Shown: positions 10,464 to 22,532, numbered from the stretch's first letter. The stretch is 64,000 nt of DNA from Kappaphycus alvarezii (GCA_002205965.3 NADL03000673.1:1736001-1800000), one strand, 5' to 3'. Notes: generated by a model not told the origin, from the sequence alone. Made by a program: numbers and translations.

Positions 10464-13371
10464 ATGTCTTCCTACGGTGGCGGCGGCTACGGCGGTGGCG
10501 ATGGATATGGCCGTGGCGGTGGGTACGGCCGCGGCGGTGGTGGCCGCGGCGGCGTGGGCGGCGGCGGCGGCGGTAGTCGTTACGGAGCCGGTCGTCCTGA
10601 TCCCCGATCTGGTGCGTCTACAGGCCCCACCCCGGAGCCTCGTATGACCCCGGCAGAAGTAGCATTTGAGCTGGAACGTATTGGAGCGCCCACTCGTGCT
10701 CAACGTTTTGGTACCGAAGGCAAGCCTGTTGAGTTGACCGTCAATGTCTACCCTACCGATCTAACTCAGTTGCCGAATTTGATCCCGCATTACGATGTCG
10801 TCTTCGAAGTCATTGAGGAGGATGAAGGTCGTGGTGGCCGTGGTGGTAGGGGCAGGGGTAGGGGGAGGGGCAGAGGTAGGGGTAGAGGTGGTAGGGGTGG
10901 TAGGGTGGGCCGGGACAGGAGGAGAAGCCGCTACCAGTGGGAATTGCCACCAAGTTGATTCGTAACATCGAGGACAAGTATGAAAGGGAGTTCAAGGGTG
11001 GCAAGATCGCTCATGATGGAAGGAACAATGCCTACCTCTCCGCCAAGCCCGATTGGAATAGGATGACCTTCTCGACAGAGTGGGAGAATGTCAAGTACAA
11101 TGTCGTTTCACTTTTGCTAACGATGTTCCCATGAAGGACTTGATCAATTACGTCAACAAGCAGCAGCCGAAGCTTCCACAGGAGGCGGTTACCGCACTGG
11201 ACATTGTTCTCAGGACGAATCCTATGCGCAACTTTGTCTACACTGGAAGGGGCTTTGCGATCCCCCGGATCGTGACCAGGCCATGAGCCAGAGGCTTGGA
11301 GATGGCTGTGAGGCGTGGGTCAGTTACTATCAGGCCTTCCGTGCCAATGATACTGGGGTTTACCTGACATTTGATGTTGCCTACTCGGCCTTTTACATCT
11401 CGCAGACTGTGTATGATTTCGTGGCAGAGATTCTTGGAATGTGTGATCAGACACAGGGACCCGCTATTTCCCAGAGGTTGACCGCTGAGCAGGTGCGTAT
11501 GGTCAATAATGCCATTCGTGGCCTAAAGATCGAGGAAACTTACAAGCCCGCCAGCGACCGGAAGCCATTGAAAGTGATGAGTATTACTGAGAAGTCTGCA
11601 GAGGAGCTTGAATTTGAGGGTGTCGGACACAGTGGTGGTGGCCGCCGCATGTCGATCTCGGAGCACTTTGCCGAAAAGGGGGAACCTCTCAGTTTTCCTT
11701 ATTTACCATGTGTGGACATCTCAATGGGGAAGACGGGTCACAGTTACATTCCCCTGGAGAAAGCCAGGTTCGCGACTGCCCAGCGTCGTCAGAGGCCGTT
11801 GCTTCCAGAGATGAAGGAACGAATGGCAAATATTGGTGCCCGCAGCCCATCTGCCCGTTTGGACAAGATCGCAGGCTGCTCAAGGATGTGAACGAGCAAA
11901 CAGAAGACTATCTCAATGCGTTTGGGGTGAAAGTTAACTTGGATCGTCTTACCGTGCCAGCCCGTGTCATTGATCCGCCAGTCATTGAGCTTGGTAATCA
12001 CGTTACTCACAATCCGAAAAACAACCCCAATTATGAATACCATTGGACAATGAAGGGCCGCCAGTGTTATCAGGTTTGTCCTCCGTTGCTTGCGTGGGGT
12101 GTTCTCGTTCTTTGCAGGGATATTACTAATTACCAGGTTACCCGCTTCATTGCGGCTGTGCGCAAGGTTTGCAGGGACGCAGGAATGACGATTGCACGTC
12201 CCCGCATAGGCTGGGGTTACACCCCTGTTGTATACAAAGCATGGAAGATTTAATCAGCGAGGTTAACAATGATCCAACTTTCGAAGGCCAGAAGTGTCAG
12301 CTCATGATGGTTATCAAAGAACGACGGCTACGAGGGATTATAACCGTATTAAGAATATGGGCGAAACTTACTTGGGTATTCCGACGCAATGTGTAGTCAA
12401 GGATAACGCGGTGAGCCCGAAAGAACTCTATTGTATCAACCTGATGCTTAAGATTAATGCGAAACTGAACGGCGTCAATTTCCGCATTGACGGTTTGCAC
12501 CTCAGCCCTCTTGGTAAGCGATTCATGGTCGTGGGGCATCCGTTTCCCACGAGAGTGCGATGAAAGCAAAAGGTGATCATCCCTCAGTCGCTGCCATGGT
12601 GGGAAGCCTTGATAAGCGCTGTGGTCGTCAGGCGACCTCATTCCGTATGCAGGACGCCAAATCAGAAGGCATTGAAAACTTTGGAGAGATGCTGTTCGAC
12701 GTCGTAGATATCTTTGCCCAGGCCGAGGGTTTCCTTCCGGACAACATCTTGATCTATCGCAACGGTGTGGCAGATGGGCAATTTGTGAAGGTGCTGAAGA
12801 ACGAGTTGAATTCTGCAAGGGAGGCGATTAAACCGCTCGCATCCAAGTATGACGAACCAGGTGTGTATTCGCCAAAGATACTTTTGTGATCATGCAGCGG
12901 GGCCACCATGTTCGGTTTGAGCCAACTGATCCGACTATGCGCGATCTTTCTGGTAATTGCGTCCCTGGGACAGTCATCGACACTCAAGTGACCCATCCTA
13001 CAAACTACGACTTCTATCTGATTAGCCACAATGGTATCAAGGGAACGTCGCGTCCAATGCGTTACACTGTTCTCTGGGATGATATGAACTTGGCTCCCGA
13101 CGAAATTCAGGGCCTTACGTACCGCTTGTGCTACACGTTTATTCGTTCATCTCGCAGCGTATCCATAGTACCGCCCGTGTATTATGCAGATTTATTAGCC
13201 GTGAGGGCCCGTGCCTACTTGGCGGCTCGTGTTGCACCGAGGTCTGAGGTCAGGATGGATCAGCCGCAGTTTGTGCCTGGATGGGCTTGCGATAGGCCTT
13301 TCCCTTCCGAGCTAATTGAAGGTGCTCCCAAGGTGCAGCCGGATTTGATCAAGCGCTTCTTCTACGTGTAG
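10464..13371 (+). CDS. AGO: Argonaute-family protein, reading frame interrupted about eight times
   Basis: Argonaute: binds small RNAs and directs silencing of matching RNA or chromatin. From ATG 10464 there is a Gly/Arg-rich N-terminus, the N domain, PAZ (about 11430-11870, with LPCVDI and SYIPLEKARF), MID (about 12060-12290, with RKVCRDAGMTI) and PIWI (to 13371, with NMGETYLGIPTQCV, MQRGHHVRFEP, PGTVIDTQVTHP, RPMRYTVLWDDMN, and FFYV at the end). Total near 970 residues, normal for the family. A second GRG tract (10826-10910) is inserted inside the N domain. The protein runs through successive frames that always step the same way, at about 10900, 11106, 11266, 11875, 12243, 12312, 12533 and 12878; most steps fit one base missing from a homopolymer. 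Catalytic positions differ: the second Asp is Asn (codon 12761, YRNGV), the last is Asp (13189, YYADLLA), and the first Asp is not seen near 12537. Slicing is doubtful. Confidence 0.88.
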
Positions 13372-13439
13372 AACCCTTGTTGGTCTTTGTGTGCGAAGCG
13401 CGCCGATATTCCGACCATCCTCAAAGCTGGGATGTGATG

Positions 13440-13445
13440 AATAAA
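13440..13445 (+). terminator. Poly(A) signal AATAAA for the Argonaute gene
   Basis: AATAAA lies 69 bases after the Argonaute stop, where a 3' UTR processing signal is expected. About 280 bases separate it from the end of the convergent aminotransferase gene. Confidence 0.55.
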
Positions 13446-13722
13446 ATTGTGTTGTCTTGAAGAACGTAGATCGCCGTCAAGGAGCAGTCTCTTCAGTTAC
13501 CTCTGGATACCTGCAGACACGTTGGTAACTTGATTAATTTTCAAATGAAATTTTGCAAATGTGCAAAGGGTACACAATGATTTTGCGCCTGCGTGCCAAT
13601 AAGATCAAAATGGATTGATCCGTCTGGACAGAGAATTACACGTGTAATATCGATCGGAAACAACCAATGTTGCGGCGTCCAATCATTGCCTTGTCAGCTG
13701 GCTCGTAATTATTCCAACTCCT

Positions 13723-14984
13723 TTACTGTACATTCCAATCAACGTCTGATCGAATGGATCTTGGCACGACTTTTCCCGCGCACACTCGCGAATGTTGAGG
13801 GCTTCGCATCACCTCAACAATAGCAGCCGCTACGCGTGCCACATTGGCCTCCGTCAGGCCAGCGACATTTAGGCGTGAATCACTGGTCAAATACACATGG
13901 TGTTTTTTCCTCATTCGTTCCACCTGTTCCCCTTGCAACCCTAGGAGAACAAACATCCCTCTCCTCTGCTGATAAACGTCCAATCCCCTTCATCTTCTCT
14001 CTCCAATTCTTGCCTCAACCTCCGCCTCATCGTATCCATTCTCTTCACCATAACTTTCAGTTCGACCTCCCATTCCTCCTTGTTGTTCTCCAACACCCAC
14101 GCAACCAACCTGGCACCCTCTGCCGGTGCACTCGAGTACATCCCCCTTCCAAACCATGCCATCCACCCACGCACCTTTCGAGCTTCCTCCTCTCCTCCTT
14201 GACATTCGACGCTTAACACCCCAACCCGCGAATTATACACGCCCATATTCTTACTAAATGACATGGCAACCATCACCAAAATCCCCTTTTCCCTCAACAG
14301 TTGCACCCCCCTCGATCGCGGTGCACATCACCCGACGCCAGTCCCAAATACGCCATATCCATCAGCACAACAACGCGACGCTTGGTGACAAGACGGCGGC
14401 CACGCGACGCCACTGGTCGTCCTCAAGGTCCATACCGGTGGGATTGTGCGCGCAAGCTTGCATGATGATAACAGTATCGTCTGAAGCAAGGGCGAGGTCA
14501 GAGAGCAGGGCTTCAATATCGATGCGTTTGGAAACTGGGTCATAATAACGATAATAGGCGACGTGCAAGCCAACGGCCTTTGCAATATGAACGTGGTTGG
14601 GCCATGTGGGTCGGGCAACGAGGACGCGACGGGAATGGAAAAGGTGGTTGGCAAAGGTCAGGGCGAGACGTAGGGCGCCGGAACCGGAGACGGTTTGCAC
14701 GGCGGCCAGGGGGTAATGAGGGTTGAGAAGGGAGGGAGTGTGGCGGAGAAGCGGCGGGTGGCCCGTGAGGGGGAGATAGGAATGGTTGGGGGGAGGGTGG
14801 CGTGGTGCTGACGGGCGAGAGAGATGGCTTGGAATTCGTGAGGATGACCATCGGGGGTGAGGTAGGTGCCGATGGAAAGGTTGGTGGCGTTGGGATGCTT
14901 GTCGCTGTGAAAGAGGTTGGAGATGGAGAGAATTGGGTCCGTGGGAGGTTCGGAAAGGGGGTGGAGGAGGTTCGGGACGCCCAT
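13723..14984 (-). CDS. Aspartate aminotransferase, frame interrupted about four times
   Basis: Class I PLP-dependent aminotransferase, aspartate type: exchanges the amino group between aspartate and 2-oxoglutarate. The N-terminal PPTDPILSISNLF and NLSIGTY match the family start (PPDPIL...NLGVGAY). Further on come HNPTG (14434-14448), DMAYLGLASGD (about 14330-14362), the PLP lysine in SKNMG (14241-14255, Lys codon 14250-14252), an Arg in NSRVG, and the end segment GMFVLLGLQGEQVE with DSRLNVAGL carrying the substrate Arg. Each is in a frame shifted from the last, always in the direction of one lost base (about 14770, 14390, 14300 and 13970). No in-frame stop separates the motifs. ATG 14984 is the best start; a longer frame upstream to 15186 is in another phase and could hide a transit peptide. 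Convergent with Argonaute. Confidence 0.85.
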
Positions 14985-15519
14985 TCTTGTGGTGGGAGCT
15001 GGGGAGGGAGGGGCGCGGGGGAGGGTAGTGAGTTGGGGCGGTATTGCTAAGTATTGCGCTCCAAGTGTGGGGATTCCGGATGTTTCGGAGTGGAAGATGG
15101 TGAAATAAGTGGTTACTCTCGTTTGTGTGCCGTGAAGTGGAGGGATGGACAGTGACTTTCGGTAGCACTCTTGAGGCGAAGCCCAATTTGGCCTCGCCCG
15201 GCGCTTTCCGTGCTAGGACACGTTGAGATGTACTGCTATAAGTAAATTGTACTGTATTGGGTGCTCAGAGCACAAATTAAAAATGAGCGGCAATAAGAGG
15301 TGACCAATGGCAAGAAGCGAAGAAAATGGAGGCGAGGTAACGACCACTCAAGGGGATTCTCGTGGGTGTCTCTCTCCCTATCAGCCAATTACAGTGCATT
15401 GTTAGAGAGCTGTACACATTGTACAATTAAGTGTACTGTAGATGTCACTACTGTACTGTACAGCCCATAGCGGCGCTGTACAATTCTGCAGTGCTATTGT
15501 ACCTGCACAAACGCCCCCA
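14985..15519. other. Intergenic before the LINE cluster
   Basis: No gene supported. Two overlapping TACTGTAC copies occur at 15449-15461. The minus strand stays open up to 15186 in a proline-rich frame without recognisable content; this could be 5' sequence of the aminotransferase. Confidence 0.4.
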
Positions 15520-16925
15520 TGTCATTCGCGCCATAACGGAACACAGCACGGGGACGATCCTTCGCGCCATAACGGCAACACAGCACGGGGACGATCTTGG
15601 ATTGCTCCTATCTGACCTGGTTCTGCACCCAATCGTACCGTGCAGTACTTAAGATCGAGGAGCTTCTACGATCGGGGGTTGTAAAAGGCGACATAGTGGG
15701 TAACTTGTTGCTCCATCTATGACACCATGACGACAGGTACATCATTGCGCGCCGCGACCTTCGCCCGTGCTGTGGAAATACTATCGTCTTTCGACGCCGC
15801 AAGAAGGGAAGTACACCTATCCCTGTCCAAATGTAGGGTCTGGTGGCCAACTGCACCGCCGGCGCCCGTCCAATTGCTATATCCGAAGGAGCTAAAGCAA
15901 GAGTGTAGCGAAGGCATACGTGTCCTGAACGCTACCGTCGTTTCCTCAGACTGGACAAACAAATTCCTCACAACTCACGTCAAGTCCCTCGGACCGTTCC
16001 TCGAAGCCGTCATAGCCATTAACAATACGCAGGTGGCTTTTCTGCTTTTGCGCAATTGCTTCGGGGTCTGCAAGATGGGATACCTCCTTCGTGTGGTGCC
16101 ACCTTATTGCAGGCAGAGGGCGCCGCTATTTTGAAGATATGATGGAGCGAAATCTTTGGACACTCGCGGGAGGAGTACTGCACTCTGACATATGCCGAGA
16201 ACTCTAACCACCGATGAAACCCATGGACCTCAAGACGACCACTGGCCCAGGCTTCATATCGGCGAAAAGCACCGCCGGGGCCGCTTTCCTTGCCTCCAGC
16301 GCAGCTGCCAACAGGCTGACCACCGGAATCTTGCCGGCACCTACGTATCACGGATCTTACAACGTACAATGATGCGGCCCGCGCCCATCGAATATTGCCG
16401 ATCTCCTGCCTGCCCTCACGACTCCTCCCCGTTAATGTATTTTGCTCAAGCAAAACCCCTCCGCAAAAGACACTAACAGAAGCAGTCCATGCCGCAGTAC
16501 AACAAGAGATCCCCCTCGGCGACCAACGGAGGCAAGCATTCCGGGCTTCTATGGGCCTTCCCGGCTCAAAGGAATGGGTCTATTGTGCTCCGTGCCCCGG
16601 CCTCAAGATCAGTATTGACTCGTGTGAATTCTTTATGTGGCTGCAGTACTACCTTAAAGTCTCGCTTTTCGCCCCGGACACTCCGTGCCCACGACAAAAA
16701 TGCCCTGAGGTCGTCGACTGCTACGGGGATCATCTCATGCACTGCCTGCATGGCGGGCACCGAACGCGACGACACGACCGTCAAATCGTCCTCCTCGCCC
16801 AAGACCTACAGAAAGCAGCCCGCCATCCCGCATCGAGCAGCGGCAGGGGCTTGACCGCATAAGGCCGGGCATCCAGGCAATGGGTAGCGATGGAGGAACG
16901 GATTTTTTTGAGTCTCTAACTCCGT
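15520..16925 (+). mobile_element. LINE copy B2 (RLE-type, family 2), truncated at both ends
   Basis: Plus-strand non-LTR element fragment from the middle of the reverse transcriptase (TQHGDDLG...) through WWPTAPPAPVQLLYPKELKQ and the zinc-cluster region CPRQKCPEVVDCYGDHLMHC to RPGIQAMGSDGGTDFF, where family similarity stops inside the endonuclease-like domain. It matches the minus-strand copy at 17.4-18.8 kb base for base over long stretches. Several frame changes. Confidence 0.8.
15525..15596 (+). repeat. Tandem duplication, 35/36 bp, in LINE RT sequence
   Basis: Two adjacent copies of a unit beginning TTCGCGCCATAACGG and ending GGGGACGATC (15525-15559 and 15561-15596). The unit contains the RT segment coding for TQHGDDL, so it is a local duplication at the 5' edge of LINE copy B2. 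Confidence 0.8.
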
Positions 16926-18790
16926 TGCCCCCCATCGCCCGGATGACCTCGTCCGATGAGCCCCGTCCTGGAGGAATTTTTGGGTTTTTTTACTGTAAGG
17001 AAGATGTGCCTGGTTGTACAGTATCCACGCCGCTGGGAGTTCGTTTTGCGGGACAAGTGGTCTCTGGGTAACACTAAGTAATATTCCTTGCAGGGCTGGC
17101 TCAATGCCAACGAAGAGGCAAGCCGCGTCAGACATGACGGCCGCGGCCGCGTGCTTTTTGGTAAGCACCACTCTAACTTTCCGTAGGTCTCCATCGCTCG
17201 GACGGCCACGTTCCGCGCGAACATCGGTTAGCACCGCGTACGCTTTTGGGTGCCAGCCTCTGAGGGTGGATATTGGGATAGGCACAAGCCTTCCTCTACC
17301 AGAAGTCGCGTACAGGGGTTCATGCTCTCTACGCTTGGCGGATATTGCTGCATTGAGGGAGGTCGGTGGGTTGAAAGTACGCACTCTCCTAATAGAAGGC
17401 GCAATGGGATTGGCGAACGTGACATCAAAAAAGTCCGTTTCTCCATTGCTACCCATTGCCTGGATATCCGGCCTTGTGCGGTGAAGCCCCTGTCGCTGCT
17501 CGATGGCAGGATGGCGGGCTGCTTTCTGCAGGTCTTGGGCGAGGAGGACGATTTGACGGTCGTGTCGTCGCGTTCGGTGCCCGCCATGCAGGCAGTGCAT
17601 GAGATGATCCTCGTAGTAGTCGAGGACCTCAGGGCATTTTTTTCGTGGGGACGGAGTGTCCGGGGCGAAGAGTGCGACTTGAAGGTGGTACTACAGCCAC
17701 ACTGAGGAGAATTCACGGGAGTCAATACTGGTCTTGAGGCCGGGGCACGGAGCACAATAGACCCATTCCTTTCCACCGGGAAGGCCCATAGAAGCCCGGA
17801 ATGCTTGCCTCCGTTGGTCGCCGAGGGGATCTCTTCTTGTACTGCGGCATGGACTGCCTCTGTTAGTGTCTTTTGCGGAGGGGTTTTGCTTGAGCAAAAT
17901 ACATTAAAGGGGAGGAGTCGTGGGGGAGTCGTGAGGGCAGGCAGGAGATCGACAATATTCGGTGGGCGCGGACCGCATCATTGTACGTCGTAAGATCCGT
18001 GATACGTAGGTGCCGGCAAGATTCCGGTGGCCAGCCTGTTGGCAGCTGCGCTGGAGGCAAGGAAAGCGGTCCCCACGGTGTTTTCGCCGATGTGAACCCT
18101 ACGCCGAGGGTGGGTTTGTTAGGGTCCAGGGGTTTCACCGGTAGTTGGAGTTCTTGGAATATATCCGAGTCCAGTACTCCTCCGGCGAGTGCCCGGAGAC
18201 ATCGCCCCATCGTGCGTCAAAAATAGCGGCGCCCTCCGCCGTGCAAGAGGGTGGCACCACGCCAAGGAGGTATCCTATCTTGCATACCTCGAAGCAATTG
18301 CGCAAAAGCTGGAAAGCCACTTGCGTATTGTTAATGTCTATGACGGCTTCGAGGAACTGTTCGAGGGACTGGACGTGAGTAGTGAAGAATTTGTCCGTCT
18401 AGTCCGAGAAACCGACAGGGGCGTTTAGGACACGTGTACCCTCGCTATATTCTTGTTTCAGCTCCTTCGGATATAGGCATTGAACGGGCGCCGGCGGCGC
18501 GGTAGGCCACCAGACCCTGCATTCGGGCAGGGAGAGGTGTAGTCCCCTGCTGGTGGCGTCGATGGACGAGAGTATTTCGACAGCTCGGGCGATTTGGTCG
18601 TGGCGCGCAGTGATGGACCCGTCATCATGGTACCATAGATGGAGCAACAAGTTACCCACGGTGTTGTCGTCCTGGTTACCCGATCTTAGTAGCCCCTGGA
18701 TCTTAAGTACGATGAGGTGCAGGACAAGGTCAAATAGAAGTCCACCGAGGTTGTCCCCATGCTGTGTTCCCCTCATGCTGCGAATCATAT
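15540..18790. repeat. Long inverted repeat formed by LINE copies B2 and B
   Basis: Copy B2 (+, about 15540-16925) and the matching part of copy B (-, about 17410-18790) face each other with roughly 490 bases between. Sampled stretches, such as 16550-16630 against 17705-17790, are over 90 percent identical by eye. A transcript across both would fold into a long double-stranded hairpin. Confidence 0.75.
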
Positions 18791-19950
18791 GGGGGCCGGA
18801 CTACAAGTACGCTGGCTCGTTTGTGTAACAGTACGAGACCCATCGCAGCAATTCGGGGAATAGGCGTTTGACGGCGTCCAGAAAAGCGGTTCTGCTGCAC
18901 AGGTTAAAAGCGTTTTTTAGGTCTACTGTGAGCATAGCGTACTCAGAGGTAGTCCCAAACTTGTCGACAACCCTACGGACACTGTGGACGATGGTGTTGG
19001 TGCCGGCCCTTGTGGCGATGCCCAGTTGCAGCGGTTGGAGATAGTTGACAGCCTTTCTCGTAGCTCGTTTCATCAAGCAGCTGCCCACCAATCTACGAAG
19101 CATTTCATCAACGGCGATGGGTCGGGTAGTCCCGTCCCTCTTGGCCAACAGGGAGAGGGGCGCACCGGATATCCAGTGGGAGAAAGCGGCTGGGGCACGT
19201 CCCGAGGCCAGATTGTTAACGACACGCGTGAGCGCTGGTAGGAAACCTGACGGGCCCGGTGAAGAGGGAGACCTAAGCAGTTCCGCGAGGTGGTTCCGCC
19301 TAAGACCGGACCCTCACCTAGACGATCCCGGCTTGAAACCCCTGACGGCTCAAAGAACCTCCTCCTCACTGAAGTCCCTAAATGAGGCCGCATTAGCACA
19401 TGAAATGTGTTCCCCCGTTACACTGGGCACGGTCTCTGGCTGTTGGGGGTGTTCGTTGAGGAGTGCCGGAACGACGTCAGGCGTTGGAGGAAGAACCCCT
19501 TGGGAGCTTAACGCGTGTGCCGCTTTGCCATATCCCCCTCCTTGGCCAGCTTGAATGCTCGGCGAACATTAAGCATTTTCTGCTCGGTGGGTGATGGAGC
19601 GTGCGTGGCACGGGTGCTGGGCTTCACTGCCTGTTCCCACAACGTCTGAAACTGCCTTGCGTTCCAAAGCTCATCCGTTCTCTCATTGTATCAGTGATGG
19701 ATTGGTGTCGTCGTTCTTCAGTGCCGTGCTCTGTGTAGGAGGTGTTGGTCAACATGACGGCCGGAAACAAGAACAGCTTGGTGACGGTGGCAGTTGCGGA
19801 CGGACTACCGCACTGGCAGGCTTGCGCAGCGTCCTGCATGGCGGTCGCATAGGTCTCTGCCAGACAACCACGGAACTCGGTGGGAATATGTGCCATGACT
19901 GGCGTGTGCGTCGAAGATCGCATTGTTTTTCCGGAATCGCCCTATTTTGA
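16990..19950 (-). mobile_element. LINE copy B (RLE-type, family 2), longest copy of this family
   Basis: Read on the minus strand: an N-terminal segment (IPTEFRGCLAETYATAMQDA, 19.8-19.9 kb), MLNVRRAFKLAKEGD near 19.55 kb, the reverse transcriptase (RPIAVDEMLRRLVGSC, LTVDLKNAFN, GTQHGDNLGG, and a YHDDG active site in place of the usual YADD; 18.4-19.15 kb), then the Cys/His cluster with GDHLMHCLHG and the endonuclease-like motif RTRPDIQAMGS...DFFDVTF (17.4-17.6 kb). PD...DV after the zinc cluster is the pattern of restriction-like endonuclease LINEs (R2/NeSL type). No apurinic-type endonuclease domain seen. Frame changes make it inactive as it stands. Confidence 0.8.
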
Positions 19951-19989
19951 GACAAGAGCTGGCATTTCCAAAAACTGCACTGAACTGTA

Positions 19990-21055
19990 ACCATGAGGTC
20001 TTCCGAGAACTCTCGCTCCCAGTGAAACCGCTAATCCTCAACAAACCATCGCTGGGGATAGGCCTGACGTCGGCGCGCGACATTTCCGCCGCCGCTTTCC
20101 TCGCTTCTTGTGCCGCTGCTGATACCCTCGGCCGCTCCATCCTACCAGCTTCCGTACGACCGCTGAGCACATACAAATATGCAGCCGACGCCTATAGGGG
20201 TGGTCTGCCTCATGTCCGCCGTTGAAGATAGTTCCCTTCAGCACCTTTTGCTCCAACAACCCACCTTCGCAAAAGAAGCTGACGGATGCAATACGCGAAG
20301 CGGCTCAAGAGCTCATACCCTCTGGCGACCGCAGGAGACAAGCTTTTCGCTCGTCGATGGGCCTTCCCGGTGCTAAACAATGGGTATACTGCGCACCATG
20401 CCCGGGCCTTAAGACGCACATTGCTCCCAAGGCTTTCTCCGTCTGGCTCCAATATTATTGCCAGGTACCGTTCTTAGCCCCCAACACCCTATGCCCCAGG
20501 AGCAACTGCCCGGAAACCCTGGACATCTTCGGCGACCACCTCATGCACTGCTTGCATGGCCGAGAGCGAATCGAGCGTCACGACGGCCAGGTTACGGTCC
20601 TCACGTCGGACTTGGCAAAGGCCGCGCGACACCCGGTCATGGAGCCCCGTCCCAGTGACCAACACCGCACAAGGCCAGACATCAAGGCTATAGGGAGCAC
20701 CGGAGGGACAGACTTTTTCGACGTTACGTTCGTCAACCCACTTGCTCCCTCCAACACACCGGCCCGTTGCTTCAAGCCCTTGATATCTCTGAACGCCGCG
20801 AAAGCGTCAAAGTTCAGGAGGTATCAAGACTTCACCACGCATGCCAGGTCCCGACTGATCCCAGTGCCGAAATCCACTCTTGGAGGGTGGCACCCGAACG
20901 AATTCGCGGTGCTCGCAGACGTGGCTAGGCACGTCGCCATACGAGCCATGGAGACCTTCGGGCGCGTGCGATCTGTCCGAATGCAAAGACACGCTGCGGC
21001 GACGGTTTCGAACAACGCAGCATGCTTTACTGCTGGCCTCACACCAGCCCTGTGA
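19990..21055 (+). mobile_element. LINE copy C (family 2), 3' end with intact C-terminal frame
   Basis: 5'-truncated copy. The frame 20222-21055 is open for 277 residues and carries CPRSNCPETLDIFGDHLMHC followed by RTRPDIKAIGST and DFFDVTFVNP, then STLGGWHPNEFAVLADVA. This is the cleanest example here of the zinc cluster plus restriction-like endonuclease. It begins about 40 bases from the 5' end of copy B, in the opposite direction. Confidence 0.8.
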
Positions 21056-21461
21056 GGTAGTTTCTCATGACTCGGCCCCATTTCCAGACTTTGCAATACA
21101 CAGACCTATGCCCCCTACTAGCTAGTCTTTGGAAAATAGCCGTCCTGCATCCCTTATCAGTAAAGCACCCCAATTTCTCCCCCCGTAACTGTAAAGTGCT
21201 TGAATTTTCTGTACAGTACAGATTCTTGTTACATACTGTACGACAGACTGTACTGTACTGTATTGTACAGTATTGCAACGAAAGTCTCAAAAAAGGGCAA
21301 CACCTGTGAAACACAAAATGTAAAAGGATCAAAAGTTACAGATCCGCATGCCGGATCCATATTCAACAAACACTGTCTCCATCTGCCGCCCACTTGTTTC
21401 CCTTCAATCATCCAATTGCGCCTCTGTCCCCCGCTGAATATCCCAACCGCCCATCCGAGGC
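21056..21461. other. Intergenic with TACTGTAC cluster
   Basis: No gene seen. A dense run of CTGTAC/GTACAG words lies at about 21210-21275. Confidence 0.5.
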
Positions 21462-22246
21462 TTGCAATCGGTTGCCAAATTTCCTCTTCCCTCAGCTTTT
21501 CCTCCACACCTACCATGCCCACGTTCGCACGTCCAAACCATCTTTCCGGTCGCCCCCCCTCGCATCTTCAAAACTGGCCCCCGTAACCGCACAATGCCTT
21601 CAACCATCATCACCACCTTGCTCCCGCCACCCACCCCCCTCCTAACCCCCATTGACATTACTTCCTCTGGTCCTCACTCTAAGTTTTGGCTCCGTTGTCT
21701 CCAACGCGGCCGTCACTGGGGTAATGCTCCCCCGCTCGCTCTCGCCCCCCATACGCTTCCCCTCGTCTCCTCTTCTCGCTTCGTGTACTTGTCTTCCATT
21801 ATCTACTCTTTTCTCTCTTTCTCCTCATCCTTCACCAAGCCCATCGTCGCCACCCAATTCCCATCCTCCTCCATTCCCTCCAGCTTGTTACATCTTTTGT
21901 CTCCATCCTCACAGTCCCAACTCGTGCTTCAGCTCGAATCTCCTCAGTTTTGCATTCTTCCAAGAATTCATTTCTCGAGGGTTGGCGGTGGCCTAGGCGG
22001 AGGCACGTCGCCCGTCGTTTGGCCGCTTTGGGTCGGGCTGTTGGAGGAGGCGCACGTTGCCTCAGACGTCTTCTGATCCGGGCCTGCGCCCCGGCTGCTC
22101 TAGTCTCAGATGTCATCTTTTGGTCACATAAGCCGCAGTCGCCAGGCCTGGACGAGTTGCTTTTGTACACATGTAATTTGCTCCCAATTGCGTTTGAAGC
22201 AGTGACTGGGGTTTGGGGGGTGTTCTGGATGAAAAGGAAGGCATGA
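21462..22246 (+). CDS. Possible protein gene of unknown function, frame uncertain
   Basis: A 204-residue open frame (21462-22076) overlaps a second one (21950-22246) that ends in a plausible C-terminus with hydrophobic stretches and a basic tail (FWMKRKA). The shift between them is in the same direction as those in the Argonaute gene, so both may be one protein. Composition is Ser/Pro/Leu-rich and I recognise no family. It is convergent with the reductase gene. It may also be non-coding. Confidence 0.25.
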
Positions 22247-22532
22247 CGGTCATAGGGGGGTATTCATGATTCTCAGTCTCACGTTTGGTCGTTTGAGGAC
22301 GCCACGCGGTCTAGTTTGGTTCGCAGTAGTTTACTTAGGCATTTGCGTGACCTTGTTGGCGATTCGACGAACGTACCGGTGGTGGACTCATCGAGAGGAG
22401 GCTTGAATGAAACTTCATTTCGACTTCGTCCTCTGTACGCAAACGACACAATGCACTGTTAGTTGGCGTTCGAATGACGCATAGACTCCGGTTGATGATG
22501 ATATGAATAGGGCCTATAGATTCCGGCACAGT

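Noticed and set aside
10464-13371. Eight introns or programmed frameshifts in Argonaute
   Set aside because: Homologous sequence continues without a gap across each step, there are no GT-AG blocks, and eight slip sites in one gene are implausible.
14985-15186. N-terminal extension of the aminotransferase as a transit peptide
   Set aside because: The frame is out of phase with the first catalytic segments and is Pro/His-rich; not supported without transcripts.
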